Part shown: one piece after another, positions 52,291-59,330 of the stretch
How positions within the stretch are numbered: position 1 is the first letter of the stretch
How the letters are laid out: each line of letters opens with the position of its first letter
The notes under the pieces: model-generated
Seen by the model: only the letters and a program-made list of their open reading frames with translations
Told to the model about the DNA's origin: nothing
The model's database searches: none
Source of the DNA: DASWNP01 sp035537095
GTDB lineage: Bacteria > Acidobacteriota > Blastocatellia > Pyrinomonadales > Pyrinomonadaceae
Direction: 5' to 3'
Length of the DNA: 64,000 nucleotides
Assembly (NCBI GenBank): GCA_035537095.1
Contig: DATLMV010000044.1
Location: 1-64,000, forward strand
Translations under genes and position numbers: made by a program

Positions 52291-52335
52291 CATCACCCGT
52301 CCATCGTCCATCGTCTATCGTCCATCGTCTGCTTT
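52291..52335. repeat. Phased CCATCGT heptamer array
   Basis: Units CCATCGT, CCATCGT, CTATCGT, CCATCGT, CTGCTTT run in 7-bp phase from 52301 to 52335, with less exact units before. No strong complementary arm is visible. It lies just after the stop of the small secreted protein gene (52338) and before the VWA gene. Confidence 0.75.
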
Positions 52336-52337
52336 GC

Positions 52338-52883
52338 TTACTGTTCCGTGTCGCCCGCCGCGTCGTCGGTCAGCGTCTTGCCCATGGCGTCGGGGTCGCG
52401 CATGAGGAGCATCAGTTTTTGCGGGGCGATGTCGAGTTGGACTGCCGTTGCGTCGCGGCGTCCGATGCTGACGACGACGATCTTGAAGAACTTGCCCGCC
52501 TCTTTCGTGTAGATGTATGTCTGCTCGGCGTTGCGGTCTGTCCGCACCTGCACGAGCGGCTGCCATTCGGGTTCGAGACGCGTCCGCATCGCGGCATGGA
52601 AATCGAGTCCTCCGGCGGGCGCGGTGAAGTCCTGATCTTCAAAGAACGCCACCTTGACGCTGCCGTATTCGGCGTAGCGCGTGAGCCGCCGGGCGACCAT
52701 CTGCGAGGCTTTCAAGCCCATGTTCGCCAGCGCCGGGATGCCCTTGTGTTTGACGCCGTAGTGGCGTTCGATGAGTTTGACGACATCGCCGAACTCGATT
52801 GACTTGTAGGCGGCGTGCGCGTTCGCCAGATGGGAGAGCAGCAGGAGCGCGACGACGAATCGGGTTAAGAGTTCTTTTCGCAT
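52338..52883 (-). CDS. Small secreted protein of unknown function
   Basis: The protein has 181 residues with a signal peptide (FVVALLLLSHLANAHA). The mature part has mixed helix and strand, with IEFGDVVKLIERHYGVKHKG near the start and RRDATAVQLDIAPQKLMLLM near the end. No catalytic motif is evident. The start follows GAGAGGTGACGG and lies 10 bp after the DUF4252 gene, so the two are likely co-translated. Similar genes accompany DUF4252 proteins in other bacteria; it may be a diverged relative, but I cannot confirm that. Confidence 0.7.
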   Translation of the reverse strand: MRKELLTRFVVALLLLSHLANAHAAYKSIEFGDVVKLIERHYGVKHKGIPALANMGLKASQMVARRLTRYAEYGSVKVAFFEDQDFTAPAGGLDFHAAMRTRLEPEWQPLVQVRTDRNAEQTYIYTKEAGKFFKIVVVSIGRRDATAVQLDIAPQKLMLLMRDPDAMGKTLTDDAAGDTEQ

Positions 52884-52893
52884 CCGTCACCTC

Positions 52894-53487
52894 TCAATGC
52901 TTTTTGGGCTGCGCCTTCGTCTCGGTCTCCAACTCAAGGTCGGGGATGCCGAACTGTCCTTCGAGCCTGCTCAGGCGTTCGAGGTCAACCGAGCCGACGA
53001 TGTTGACGACCGTCAGTTCCTTCGGCTCAAGGCTCAAGACCACGAGACCCTCCACGCGCCCGCCGTTCGTCAGCAGATAAACTTCGACGTTCTTACCCTC
53101 GCGGCGGCTCTTGACCTCGACGATGCGCGTCCAACCCGGCGCGCTCAACTGCGAGCGCACCTGCGCGACATCCGTCTCGGCGTATTCATTTTCGGCGTCG
53201 AACTGGAAGTGACGCACGTAGACGCCCTTCAAATCCGCGACCAGCTTCTTGACGTTCGCCTCCTCGGGGTCGGCCTTCGAGAGAATCGGCGGCACGATGC
53301 GGAGCAGGCGTTCGTCCATGTTGACGTTGACGGTCTCCGCCGCGCGGTTGCCCAGACGGTCGAGCGAGTCGAACTGTAGCTTGCCGCTCGTCAAAGTCGT
53401 CTGAGCTTGCGCCGCCGCTGCTGCCGCCGTGCAGAGCAGGAGCGCGACCGAAGCGCATCTGAAGAATGTTGTGACCAATGATTTCAT
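52894..53487 (-). CDS. DUF4252 secreted protein
   Basis: The protein has 197 residues. A signal peptide (VALLLCTAAAAAAQAQ) precedes a DUF4252 domain with landmarks LLRIVPPIL, LKGVYVRHFQFD, VRSQLSAPGWTRIVEVKSR, VEVYLLTNGG and PKELTVVNIVGSVDLERL. Function is unknown. The family is typically found beside an ECF sigma factor in Bacteroidetes and Acidobacteriota, as here. An ATG at 53502 overlapping the upstream stop (ATGA) is possible; I prefer 53487 because GGAG lies 5 nt before it and the signal peptide begins there. Confidence 0.82.
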   Translation of the reverse strand: MKSLVTTFFRCASVALLLCTAAAAAAQAQTTLTSGKLQFDSLDRLGNRAAETVNVNMDERLLRIVPPILSKADPEEANVKKLVADLKGVYVRHFQFDAENEYAETDVAQVRSQLSAPGWTRIVEVKSRREGKNVEVYLLTNGGRVEGLVVLSLEPKELTVVNIVGSVDLERLSRLEGQFGIPDLELETETKAQPKKH

Positions 53488-53498
53488 ACTGACTCCAA

Positions 53499-54263
53499 TC
53501 ATCTATCCAATTTATTTTGCTCGTCGGGAGCGGGTTTGCTGCCGCCCGGCGTCGTCGCCGTCTGCGTCTTGCGCTGGACGAGACTCAGTTTCGCGCTCGT
53601 CAAACGAAGGGCCAGCATCAACTGCTCTTTCGCCGCCTGCTGTTCCGCTGCGGTGACGTTCGCGGCCTGAAAGTCACGTTGCGCTTCGCCCGGTATAAAC
53701 TTTCGTGTCGGCGTCCGCTGGCGCGCGACCGCCTGCGCTTCTCTTGCACGCCGCATCTCTCTATTCACTTCGAGACGCTCGCGCCGCTTCGACGACTGCG
53801 ACGCCGCCGCGCGCTCGTTCACGAAGGGCCGAAACTTTTTCACCGTCGTGACGGCTGCGACTGTCTCATCATGTCGGGTTGTGACGGTCGCCTCTCCAGT
53901 CTCGCGCTCAGGTGTCGCCGCTTCGCTCGCCGCTTGATTCGTCGCCGCTTCGTTCGTCGTCTGTTGAGCCTGTTCCGGCTTTGCCGTCGTCGCCGTCGTG
54001 CTGCGCGCGGTCAGGGGAGCATTCGCGTTTTTGTTCCGCGTGCGGAGGACGCCGAGCCAGAGGCCCGCGAGCGCGACGAAGGCGAGGGCCGCCGCCGCCG
54101 CGAGCGCAGGCCAGAAAGGGCGACGACGGCGCGGCGCGTGCGAGAGGATTTCGGGCGGCAAGGCCAGAGGCTTTTTTTGATGGCGGAGGTTGCCGAGTAA
54201 ATCTTCGAGCCGCTCGATGTCTTTGTCGGCCTCGCCCGATTTGTCCCACAGGTAGTCGCTCAT
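53499..54263 (-). CDS. Single-pass membrane protein, probable anti-sigma factor
   Basis: The protein has 254 residues. A cytoplasmic N-terminus (DIERLEDLLGNLRHQKKPLALPPEIL) precedes one membrane segment (PALAAAAALAFVALAGLWLGVL, about 52-72) and a long, Ala/Thr/Glu-rich, disordered extracytoplasmic part with Arg-rich stretches. The ATG overlaps the sigma gene stop (ATGA). Position and topology suggest it restrains the sigma factor. It has no zinc-finger motif, so the call rests on context. Confidence 0.65.
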   Translation of the reverse strand: MSDYLWDKSGEADKDIERLEDLLGNLRHQKKPLALPPEILSHAPRRRRPFWPALAAAAALAFVALAGLWLGVLRTRNKNANAPLTARSTTATTAKPEQAQQTTNEAATNQAASEAATPERETGEATVTTRHDETVAAVTTVKKFRPFVNERAAASQSSKRRERLEVNREMRRAREAQAVARQRTPTRKFIPGEAQRDFQAANVTAAEQQAAKEQLMLALRLTSAKLSLVQRKTQTATTPGGSKPAPDEQNKLDR

Positions 54264-54853
54264 ACTTGACCCCCAATCCCAAGCTTCTCACGCAAAATCT
54301 TCATCCCTCGATGCAGGTTGACCCGCACGGAGTCGGGCTGCAAACCCGTCCGCGCCGCAATCTCCGGCCCCGTCATGCCTTCCACCAGACGCAGCACCAG
54401 CGTCTCCCTGTATGCGTCCGGCAGCGTGCGGATGACATCTAAAACTTCCGCCGCCTCCGCGACGGGCGCACTCGGTCGCGCCATTTCTTCGGAGAGTTCT
54501 TCGGTCTCGCGCGTGCGCCGGTGAAAGTCCATCGCACGGTTGCGCGCGATCATCGCCAGCCAAGGGCCGAACGCTCCGGCGTCGCGCAGGGTGGAGAGCT
54601 TCTTGAAGGCGACGAGGAAAACGTCCTGCACTAAATCTCCGACTTCGCCGTAAGGGACACGGGCCAGAAGGATGCCATGCACCATCGCGGAGTAGCGGTC
54701 GTAGAGTTGACCGAAGGCATCGCGGTCGCCGCCCCTGACGGCCTCCACCCACGTCGCCTCGACCGTGACTGTTGCAGCCGCAGGTTCTGTTACTGCGGAT
54801 TGGTTCTGTCCGACCATAAGCAGTAAGGCGTTGGTTGTTTCAACCTCTAGCAT
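54260..54853 (-). CDS. ECF RNA polymerase sigma factor
   Basis: The protein has about 197 residues. Region 2 reads DAFGQLYDRYSAMVHGILL, VGDLVQDVFLVAFKKL and WLAMIARNRAMDFHRR, which are diagnostic of ECF sigma factors. Region 4 is LPDAYRETLVLRLVEGMTGPEIAARTGLQPDSVRVNLHR. The ATG at 54853 is preferred because GAGG precedes it; an ATG at 54871 is in frame. It heads a set with the anti-sigma-like and DUF4252 genes. Promoter targets are unknown. Confidence 0.9.
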   Translation of the reverse strand: MLEVETTNALLLMVGQNQSAVTEPAAATVTVEATWVEAVRGGDRDAFGQLYDRYSAMVHGILLARVPYGEVGDLVQDVFLVAFKKLSTLRDAGAFGPWLAMIARNRAMDFHRRTRETEELSEEMARPSAPVAEAAEVLDVIRTLPDAYRETLVLRLVEGMTGPEIAARTGLQPDSVRVNLHRGMKILREKLGIGGQV

Positions 54854-55208
54854 TGACGAACCTCGGGGCATTGTTGATCACAGCGACGCGAAGGGCGCGG
54901 GCGGAGCATCGAGCGGACGAGAGAATTTCAAACGTCCCGTCCTCTTTCAAATGCGCTCTCTTCTGCGCCCTTTCACATACAAAGACGCCCTTCGGGAGAG
55001 ACCTGTTAACACGAGAAATTTCCGGCGCGAAATGTTTTTTCGTGAGCGAGCGCGGGCGAAGGGCGGAGAGTTTGCGGAGCCGCTGGCCGTCGAATGCGCC
55101 GGATAACTGTCGGGACGGGGAAGAAGCCCCGGCCCGCTGTGCGCGGCGGCTTGCACGATGCTGAACAGGGCGGGCGATAGACGGGTCGCCCGTCCTGACG
55201 AGTTTGCT
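54854..55208. other. Intergenic region upstream of the sigma operon and downstream of the DUF5989 gene
   Basis: This 355-bp gap contains the promoter of the sigma operon and the transcript end of the DUF5989 gene. A short GC hairpin lies at 55180-55194 (GACGGG around a 3-nt turn), without a T-run on the minus strand. I see no credible gene. Confidence 0.5.
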
Positions 55209-55367
55209 TCAGAAAATCGTGTAGATGAAGGGAGCGAGCGCGGAACTCTGCGCGAAGACGAGCAGCGCGCCGAGCAGCAGGAGCACGATGATGATAGGCA
55301 ACAGCCAGAGTTTTTTGTTCTGCCGCAAAAACATCCAGACCTCTCCGGCCAGCGCGAATTTACCCAT
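55209..55367 (-). CDS. DUF5989 (SxtK-like) small membrane protein
   Basis: This 52-residue protein has a Trp-bearing N-terminal helix (ALAGEVWMFLRQNKKLWLL) and one membrane segment (LPIIIVLLLLGALLVFAQ), ending in LAPFIYTIF. That pattern, including the conserved FIYTLF-like C-terminus, matches DUF5989, the family of SxtK in saxitoxin clusters. It follows GAGGAG with 9-nt spacing. It is downstream of SxtJ-like and carbamoyltransferase genes, although a repeat element of about 200 bp intervenes. The role is unknown; it may assemble a membrane complex with the SxtJ-like protein. Confidence 0.85.
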   Translation of the reverse strand: MGKFALAGEVWMFLRQNKKLWLLPIIIVLLLLGALLVFAQSSALAPFIYTIF

Positions 55368-55690
55368 AAAGAAATCTCCTCAAAAATTTGTTACCTGTTA
55401 ATTTTAGTCTCTTAAAGTTGATTCCCAAGCGTCGCTCAAAATCAACTGTCATGCGTCTCTCAAAAGCTGTTGGGAAATACGGGTCATGCTGTCCCGTAGG
55501 GACAACCGAGAATAGCCCAGCGATTCATCGCTGGGGACAGGAGTCGTGCATCTTTTCCAGTCCCGCAGGGACGGCTGAATGCCGCAATCAGTCGTCCCTA
55601 CGGGACTCCAACAATATTCTCTGAATATACCCAGCGATGAATCGCTGGGCTATTATCAAAAGTCCCTAACGGGGCTTTAAAAACAGCTTC
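55368..55690. repeat. REP-like composite inverted repeat between SxtJ-like and DUF5989 genes
   Basis: Two 20-bp palindromes, CCCAGCGATTCATCGCTGGG (55516-55535) and its reverse complement (55630-55649), flank an inner inverted repeat that begins AGTCCCGCAGGGACG (about 55559) and ends CGTCCCTACGGGACT (about 55607). Further copies of the GTCCC(G/T)NAGGGAC word lie at 55491-55503 and near 55662-55674. The whole block reads similarly on both strands, as in paired REP sequences (REPIN-like). No transposase is near. The remaining sequence, about 55368-55480, shows nothing else. Confidence 0.8.
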
Positions 55691-56134
55691 TCAGAACAGA
55701 CGCTCGAAACGTTCCTTCGCCTGTCGCGTGTGCGGGCGCGGAGTCCAGTAACTCTCGCGCGCGGCGGCGCGGCGGTTCAGGGGGTCGCGCCCGAAGAGAC
55801 GCGAGAGCAGCCCGTAGGGCGCGAAGACGCCGTAGAACATCAGCGACAGGAGGATGCGGCTGTTGACGTAGCCGAGCGCGAGCGCAAGCTGCATCCAGAG
55901 CGTGTGGAAGCGGCGCGCAAGCGAAGGCACGAGCAATCCGGCGACGACGAGCAGCGCACCCGCGCCGCCGAGGATGAGGACGACCGTCGTCCGCCCTCGA
56001 TAAAAGTTCCAAGCGGCGAGCGCGACGAGCACCGACGCCACGACGAGCGCCGTCTTGCGCGCCTGCGCGTCCGAGACTTGCGGCGCGTGCGAAACTTGCG
56101 GTGCGTGGGAAGCTTGCGGCGCGTGCTCAGTCAA
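55691..56134 (-). CDS. SxtJ-like membrane protein
   Basis: The protein has about 147 residues. After a short N-terminus containing three APQ(A/V)S-type repeats come two or three membrane segments (ALVVASVLVALAAWNFY; TTVVLILGGAGALLVVAGLLV; and a segment around SRILLSLMFYGVFAPYGLL). The pattern, ending in LFGRDPLNRR and SYWTPR, matches the SxtJ family. No ATG fits; the likely start is TTG at 56134, preceded by AGGAGGAG and overlapping the carbamoyltransferase stop by eight bases. That tight overlap implies a stoichiometric partner of the carbamoyltransferase. Confidence 0.8.
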   Translation of the reverse strand: MTEHAPQASHAPQVSHAPQVSDAQARKTALVVASVLVALAAWNFYRGRTTVVLILGGAGALLVVAGLLVPSLARRFHTLWMQLALALGYVNSRILLSLMFYGVFAPYGLLSRLFGRDPLNRRAAARESYWTPRPHTRQAKERFERLF

Positions 56135-57965
56135 GCTGAAACTCCTCCTGCCATTGTGCGTCGTCGGTGAACGTGCTCTCGTCCTGCTCGCGCTTCTCAA
56201 GGATGAAATCTTCCATCACGAGGCAGTCCATCTCGGTGCGCATGAAGCACGTGTAAGCCTGTTCGGGCGTGCACACTATCGGCTCGCCGCGCACGTTGAA
56301 GGACGTGTTGACGACGACGGGGCAGCCCGTCAGCCGACCGAAGGCCGCGATCAAATCATAATAGAGCGCGTTGTCTTCGCGGCGGACGGTCTGCACGCGC
56401 GCCGAATAGTCAACGTGCGTCACGGCGGGAATCGTCGAGCGCGGGACGTTCAATTTATCAATGCCGAAGAGTTTGTCCTCGTCGCTCGTCGTCTCGATGC
56501 GAAGCTCCGCGCGCACGGGAGCGACCAAAAGCATGTAGGGCGAATCGCAGTCCAACTCGAAGAAGTCGGCGACGCGCTCGCGCAACACCGACGGCGCGAA
56601 CGGGCGGAAGGATTCGCGAAACTTGATCTTGAGATTCATCTGCGACTGCATCTGCGCCGAGCGCGGGTCGCCGAGAATACTGCGCGCCCCCAGAGCGCGC
56701 GGCCCGAACTCCATCCGCCCCTGAAACCACCCGACGACCTTCCCTTCAGCCAACATGCGCGCCACTTCCTCCGCCAACTCCGCGCGCTCCGCGAGACGAT
56801 ATTTCGCCCCCGTCGTCTCAAGAAAATCGAGGACTTCTTCATTCGTGAAAGACGGCCCCAAGTAAGACCCGCGCATCGCGTCGGCGTGGCCGCGCCGCAC
56901 CGCAGCGGACGCATCGCGCGCGTTGCCGAGATACTGATGCCAGACCGAGAGCGCCGCGCCCAGACTTCCGCCCGCGTCGCCCGCCGCCGGTTGAATCCAG
57001 ACCCGCTCGAACGGCCCCTCGCGCAGGATGCGACCGTTGCCCACGCAGTTCAAAGCGACGCCGCCCGCCAGACACAGATTCCGCTCGCCCGTCTCACGGT
57101 GTACATGACGCGCCATCCGCAGCATCGCCTCTTCGGTCACGTCCTGCACGGAGCGCGCCAAGTCCATCTCGCGCTGCGTGAGCGTCGTCTCGGCCTCGCG
57201 GGGCGGGCCGCCGAAGAGTTCGGCGAAGGCGGCGTTGGTCATCGTGAGGCCGTGCGCGAAGTTGAAATACTTCATGTTGAGACGCAGGGAGCCGTCCGCG
57301 CGCAGGTCAATCAACTCGTCGAGAATCTGCCGCACGTAACGCGGCTCGCCGTAGGGCGCAAGTCCCATCACCTTGTATTCGCCGGAGTTGACCTTGAAGC
57401 CCGTGTAGTATGTGAAGGCGGAATAGAGCAGCCCGAGCGAGTGCGGAAAGTGCAACTCGGCGAGCAGGTGCAGTTCGTTCCCTCTGCCGTGACCGTAGGA
57501 TGACGTGGCCCACTCGCCGACGCCGTCCATCGTCAAGACCGCCGCCGACTCGAAAGGCGATGGGAAGAAGGCCGACGCCGCGTGCGATTCGTGATGCTCG
57601 GTGAAGAGCACCTTGCCCTTGTATCCGGCGCTGCGCGCCACCTGTTCGCGTATCCAAATCTTCTCGCGCAGCCACAGCGGCATCGCCATCAGAAACGAGC
57701 GCAGCCCGCGCGGCGCGTAGTCAATATAGGTTTCCAGCAGTCGCTCAAACTTCAACAGCGGCTTGTCATAAAACGCGACGTAGTCAACCTCTGCGCCACG
57801 GATTCCCGCTTCGCGCAGACAGAACTCGACCGCACGCGCCGGAAAATCGTGGTCGTGCTTCCGGCGCGTGAAGCGTTCCTCCTGCGCCGCCGCGACGATC
57901 TCGCCGTCGCGCACGAGACACGCCGCCGAGTCGTGGTAATAAGCTGAGATTCCCAGAATGTGCAT
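56127..57965 (-). CDS. Carbamoyltransferase (NodU/CmcH/SxtI family)
   Basis: The protein has 612 residues with both family parts. The N-terminal ASKHA-like half has ILGISAYYHDSAACL, the metal-binding EHHESHAASAFF and TMDGVGEW. The C-terminal half has GWFQGRMEFGPRALGARSIL and VVNTSFNVRGEPIVCTP. Such enzymes convert carbamoyl phosphate to carbamoyl-adenylate and carbamoylate a hydroxyl group of a sugar, antibiotic or toxin. It is followed by SxtJ- and SxtK-like genes. The natural acceptor is unknown, and no biosynthetic cluster is present in the window. Confidence 0.92.
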   Translation of the reverse strand: MHILGISAYYHDSAACLVRDGEIVAAAQEERFTRRKHDHDFPARAVEFCLREAGIRGAEVDYVAFYDKPLLKFERLLETYIDYAPRGLRSFLMAMPLWLREKIWIREQVARSAGYKGKVLFTEHHESHAASAFFPSPFESAAVLTMDGVGEWATSSYGHGRGNELHLLAELHFPHSLGLLYSAFTYYTGFKVNSGEYKVMGLAPYGEPRYVRQILDELIDLRADGSLRLNMKYFNFAHGLTMTNAAFAELFGGPPREAETTLTQREMDLARSVQDVTEEAMLRMARHVHRETGERNLCLAGGVALNCVGNGRILREGPFERVWIQPAAGDAGGSLGAALSVWHQYLGNARDASAAVRRGHADAMRGSYLGPSFTNEEVLDFLETTGAKYRLAERAELAEEVARMLAEGKVVGWFQGRMEFGPRALGARSILGDPRSAQMQSQMNLKIKFRESFRPFAPSVLRERVADFFELDCDSPYMLLVAPVRAELRIETTSDEDKLFGIDKLNVPRSTIPAVTHVDYSARVQTVRREDNALYYDLIAAFGRLTGCPVVVNTSFNVRGEPIVCTPEQAYTCFMRTEMDCLVMEDFILEKREQDESTFTDDAQWQEEFQLD

Positions 57966-57971
57966 CGAAGC

Positions 57972-58019
57972 TCTCTTAAAACTTCCGTCCCGCCCGTCAA
58001 TCTTCTCTTAAAACTTCCG
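57972..58019. repeat. Direct repeat in the carbamoyltransferase promoter region
   Basis: TCTCTTAAAACTTCCG occurs at 57972-57987 and again at 58004-58019, exact over 16 bp with a 32-bp period (three helical turns). It begins 7 bp upstream of the carbamoyltransferase start, so it lies in the leader or promoter and could bind a regulator on one DNA face. Confidence 0.6.
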
Positions 58020-58147
58020 CCCCTCCCGCCGCCCGTAGAAGAAGGGCGTGCAAAGCGTCATACATTATCATCGCGGGCGGCGCGAGCGGAAGGTGCGCGC
58101 ACGACGGAGAGGCCCGCCGGAACTCTGTTCGCGCCGTCTCTCCGGCT

Positions 58148-58178
58148 TTGACAAAATCTTAATTTAGACTTATTCTAA
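58148..58178 (+). promoter_or_regulatory. Sigma-70 promoter overlapped by a PerR box
   Basis: TTGACA (58148-58153) and TATTCT (58171-58176) are separated by 17 bp. The sequence TTAGACTTATTCTAA (58164-58178) matches the PerR box consensus TTAnAATnATTnTAA with one mismatch and covers the -10 element. The start codon of the perR-like gene is 9 bp further on, so the mRNA leader is very short. Autorepression is expected. Confidence 0.75.
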
Positions 58179-58187
58179 TTTAAAGTT

Positions 58188-58637
58188 ATGGACACCAAGA
58201 TACGTCAAAAGGTTGAGTCGCACCTGCGCGAAGCGGAGTTGAAGTTGACGCCGCAGCGTTTCGCCATCCTCGATTTCTTGGTCGGCAGCGACGTGCACCC
58301 GACGGCGGAACAGATCAGCGAAGGCGTCAACCGCCGCTTCCCGCGCGCCTCGCGTGCCACTATCTACAACACGCTCAAGGCTTTGCGCGATGCCGGTGTG
58401 GTGCAGGAGGTTTATCTCGGCGAGGGCGCGGCGCGCTACGAGGCCAACCTTGCGCCGCATCATCATTTCGTCTGCCGCGCGTGCGGCAAGCTCGAAGATG
58501 TCTCTTCGGAGGCGGTCGGCGCGCTGCCCCCGTGCGAGTTGGGCGCGGGTTACGCGGTCGAGACGTTTGAAGTTGTCCTGCGCGGTGTGTGCGCGGCGTG
58601 CGCCGCGAAGCGAGAGCGGCGGAAGCGTCGGAGATAA
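58188..58637 (+). CDS. PerR-like Fur family regulator
   Basis: The protein has 149 residues. A winged helix (LTPQRFAILDFLV; RASRATIYNTLKALRDAG) precedes the dimer domain. Structural zinc Cys pairs are C96-x2-C99 and C135-x2-C138. Regulatory metal residues align with B. subtilis PerR numbering: His37, His91, His93 and Asp104. Position 85 is Glu rather than the PerR Asp. Asp104 supports peroxide sensing; Glu85 may alter metal choice. It lies 38 bp upstream of dps, a classic peroxide-stress target, and has a PerR box in its promoter. Confidence 0.88.
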   Translation: MDTKIRQKVESHLREAELKLTPQRFAILDFLVGSDVHPTAEQISEGVNRRFPRASRATIYNTLKALRDAGVVQEVYLGEGAARYEANLAPHHHFVCRACGKLEDVSSEAVGALPPCELGAGYAVETFEVVLRGVCAACAAKRERRKRRR

Positions 58638-58675
58638 ACAGTTTTGATTTGAACGAAGAAGGAGAGAGGAAACTT

Positions 58676-59230
58676 ATGCCAAGCAATACGGGGAATGAAA
58701 CGATTATGCCAATGCCCATCAACATCGGCATCGAGGAGCAAGACCGGCGCGAGATCGCCGAAGGACTTTCCAGACTGCTCGCCGACACCTACACGCTCTA
58801 CTTGAAGACGCACAATTTTCATTGGAACGTGACCGGCCCGATGTTTCAAACGCTGCACCTGATGTTTGAGACGCAGTACAACGAGCTTGCGCTGGCGGTT
58901 GATCTGGTGGCCGAACGCATCCGCGCGCTTGGCTTCCCCGCGCCCGCCACCTACAGAGAGTTTACGCGCCTGAGTTCCATCAAAGAGGACGAGGGCGTGC
59001 TTCCCGCGCAGGAGATGATTCGCTCGCTCGTGCAGGGACAGGAAGCGGTCGTGCGGACGGCGCGCTCTATTTTCCCCGTCGTCGAGCGGGCGAGCGACGA
59101 GCCAACCGCCGACCTCCTGACGCAGCGCATGCAGGTTCACGAGAAGACCGCTTGGATGCTCCGCAGCCTGCTGGCCGAAGAGTCGTCCGCAGCCGCCAAT
59201 GCGCAGGGCGCGTCGAGCAAGGGCGCGTAA
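58676..59230 (+). CDS. dps: Dps / ferritin-like DNA-protection protein
   Basis: The protein has 184 residues. The ferroxidase signature HNFHWNVTGPMFQTLHLMFETQYNEL carries the conserved His, Asp/Glu pattern of Dps (here FE rather than FD at one position). The fold should form a dodecamer that oxidises iron with peroxide and stores it. The C-terminus (AAANAQGASSKGA) is disordered. The start ATG follows AAGGAGAGAGGAAACTT. It is the second gene of the perR-dps unit and should be induced by peroxide. Confidence 0.92.
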   Translation: MPSNTGNETIMPMPINIGIEEQDRREIAEGLSRLLADTYTLYLKTHNFHWNVTGPMFQTLHLMFETQYNELALAVDLVAERIRALGFPAPATYREFTRLSSIKEDEGVLPAQEMIRSLVQGQEAVVRTARSIFPVVERASDEPTADLLTQRMQVHEKTAWMLRSLLAEESSAAANAQGASSKGA

Positions 59231-59273
59231 AACATCCGTCATTTCCGGCAGATGCGTGTGAGGAAAAAAGTTG

Positions 59274-59303
59274 AAGGGGCAGAGGATAAATTCTCTGCCC
59301 CTT
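59274..59303. terminator. Intrinsic terminator between dps and the Oar-like gene
   Basis: An 11-bp perfect stem, AAGGGGCAGAG with CTCTGCCCCTT, has an 8-nt loop. On the plus strand it is followed by CGTCTGTCTGTTT, a T-rich tail; on the minus strand by CAACTTTTTTCC. This is a good two-way terminator for convergent genes. Confidence 0.85.
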
Positions 59304-59330
59304 CGTCTGTCTGTTTAATCGAATTTTGCT

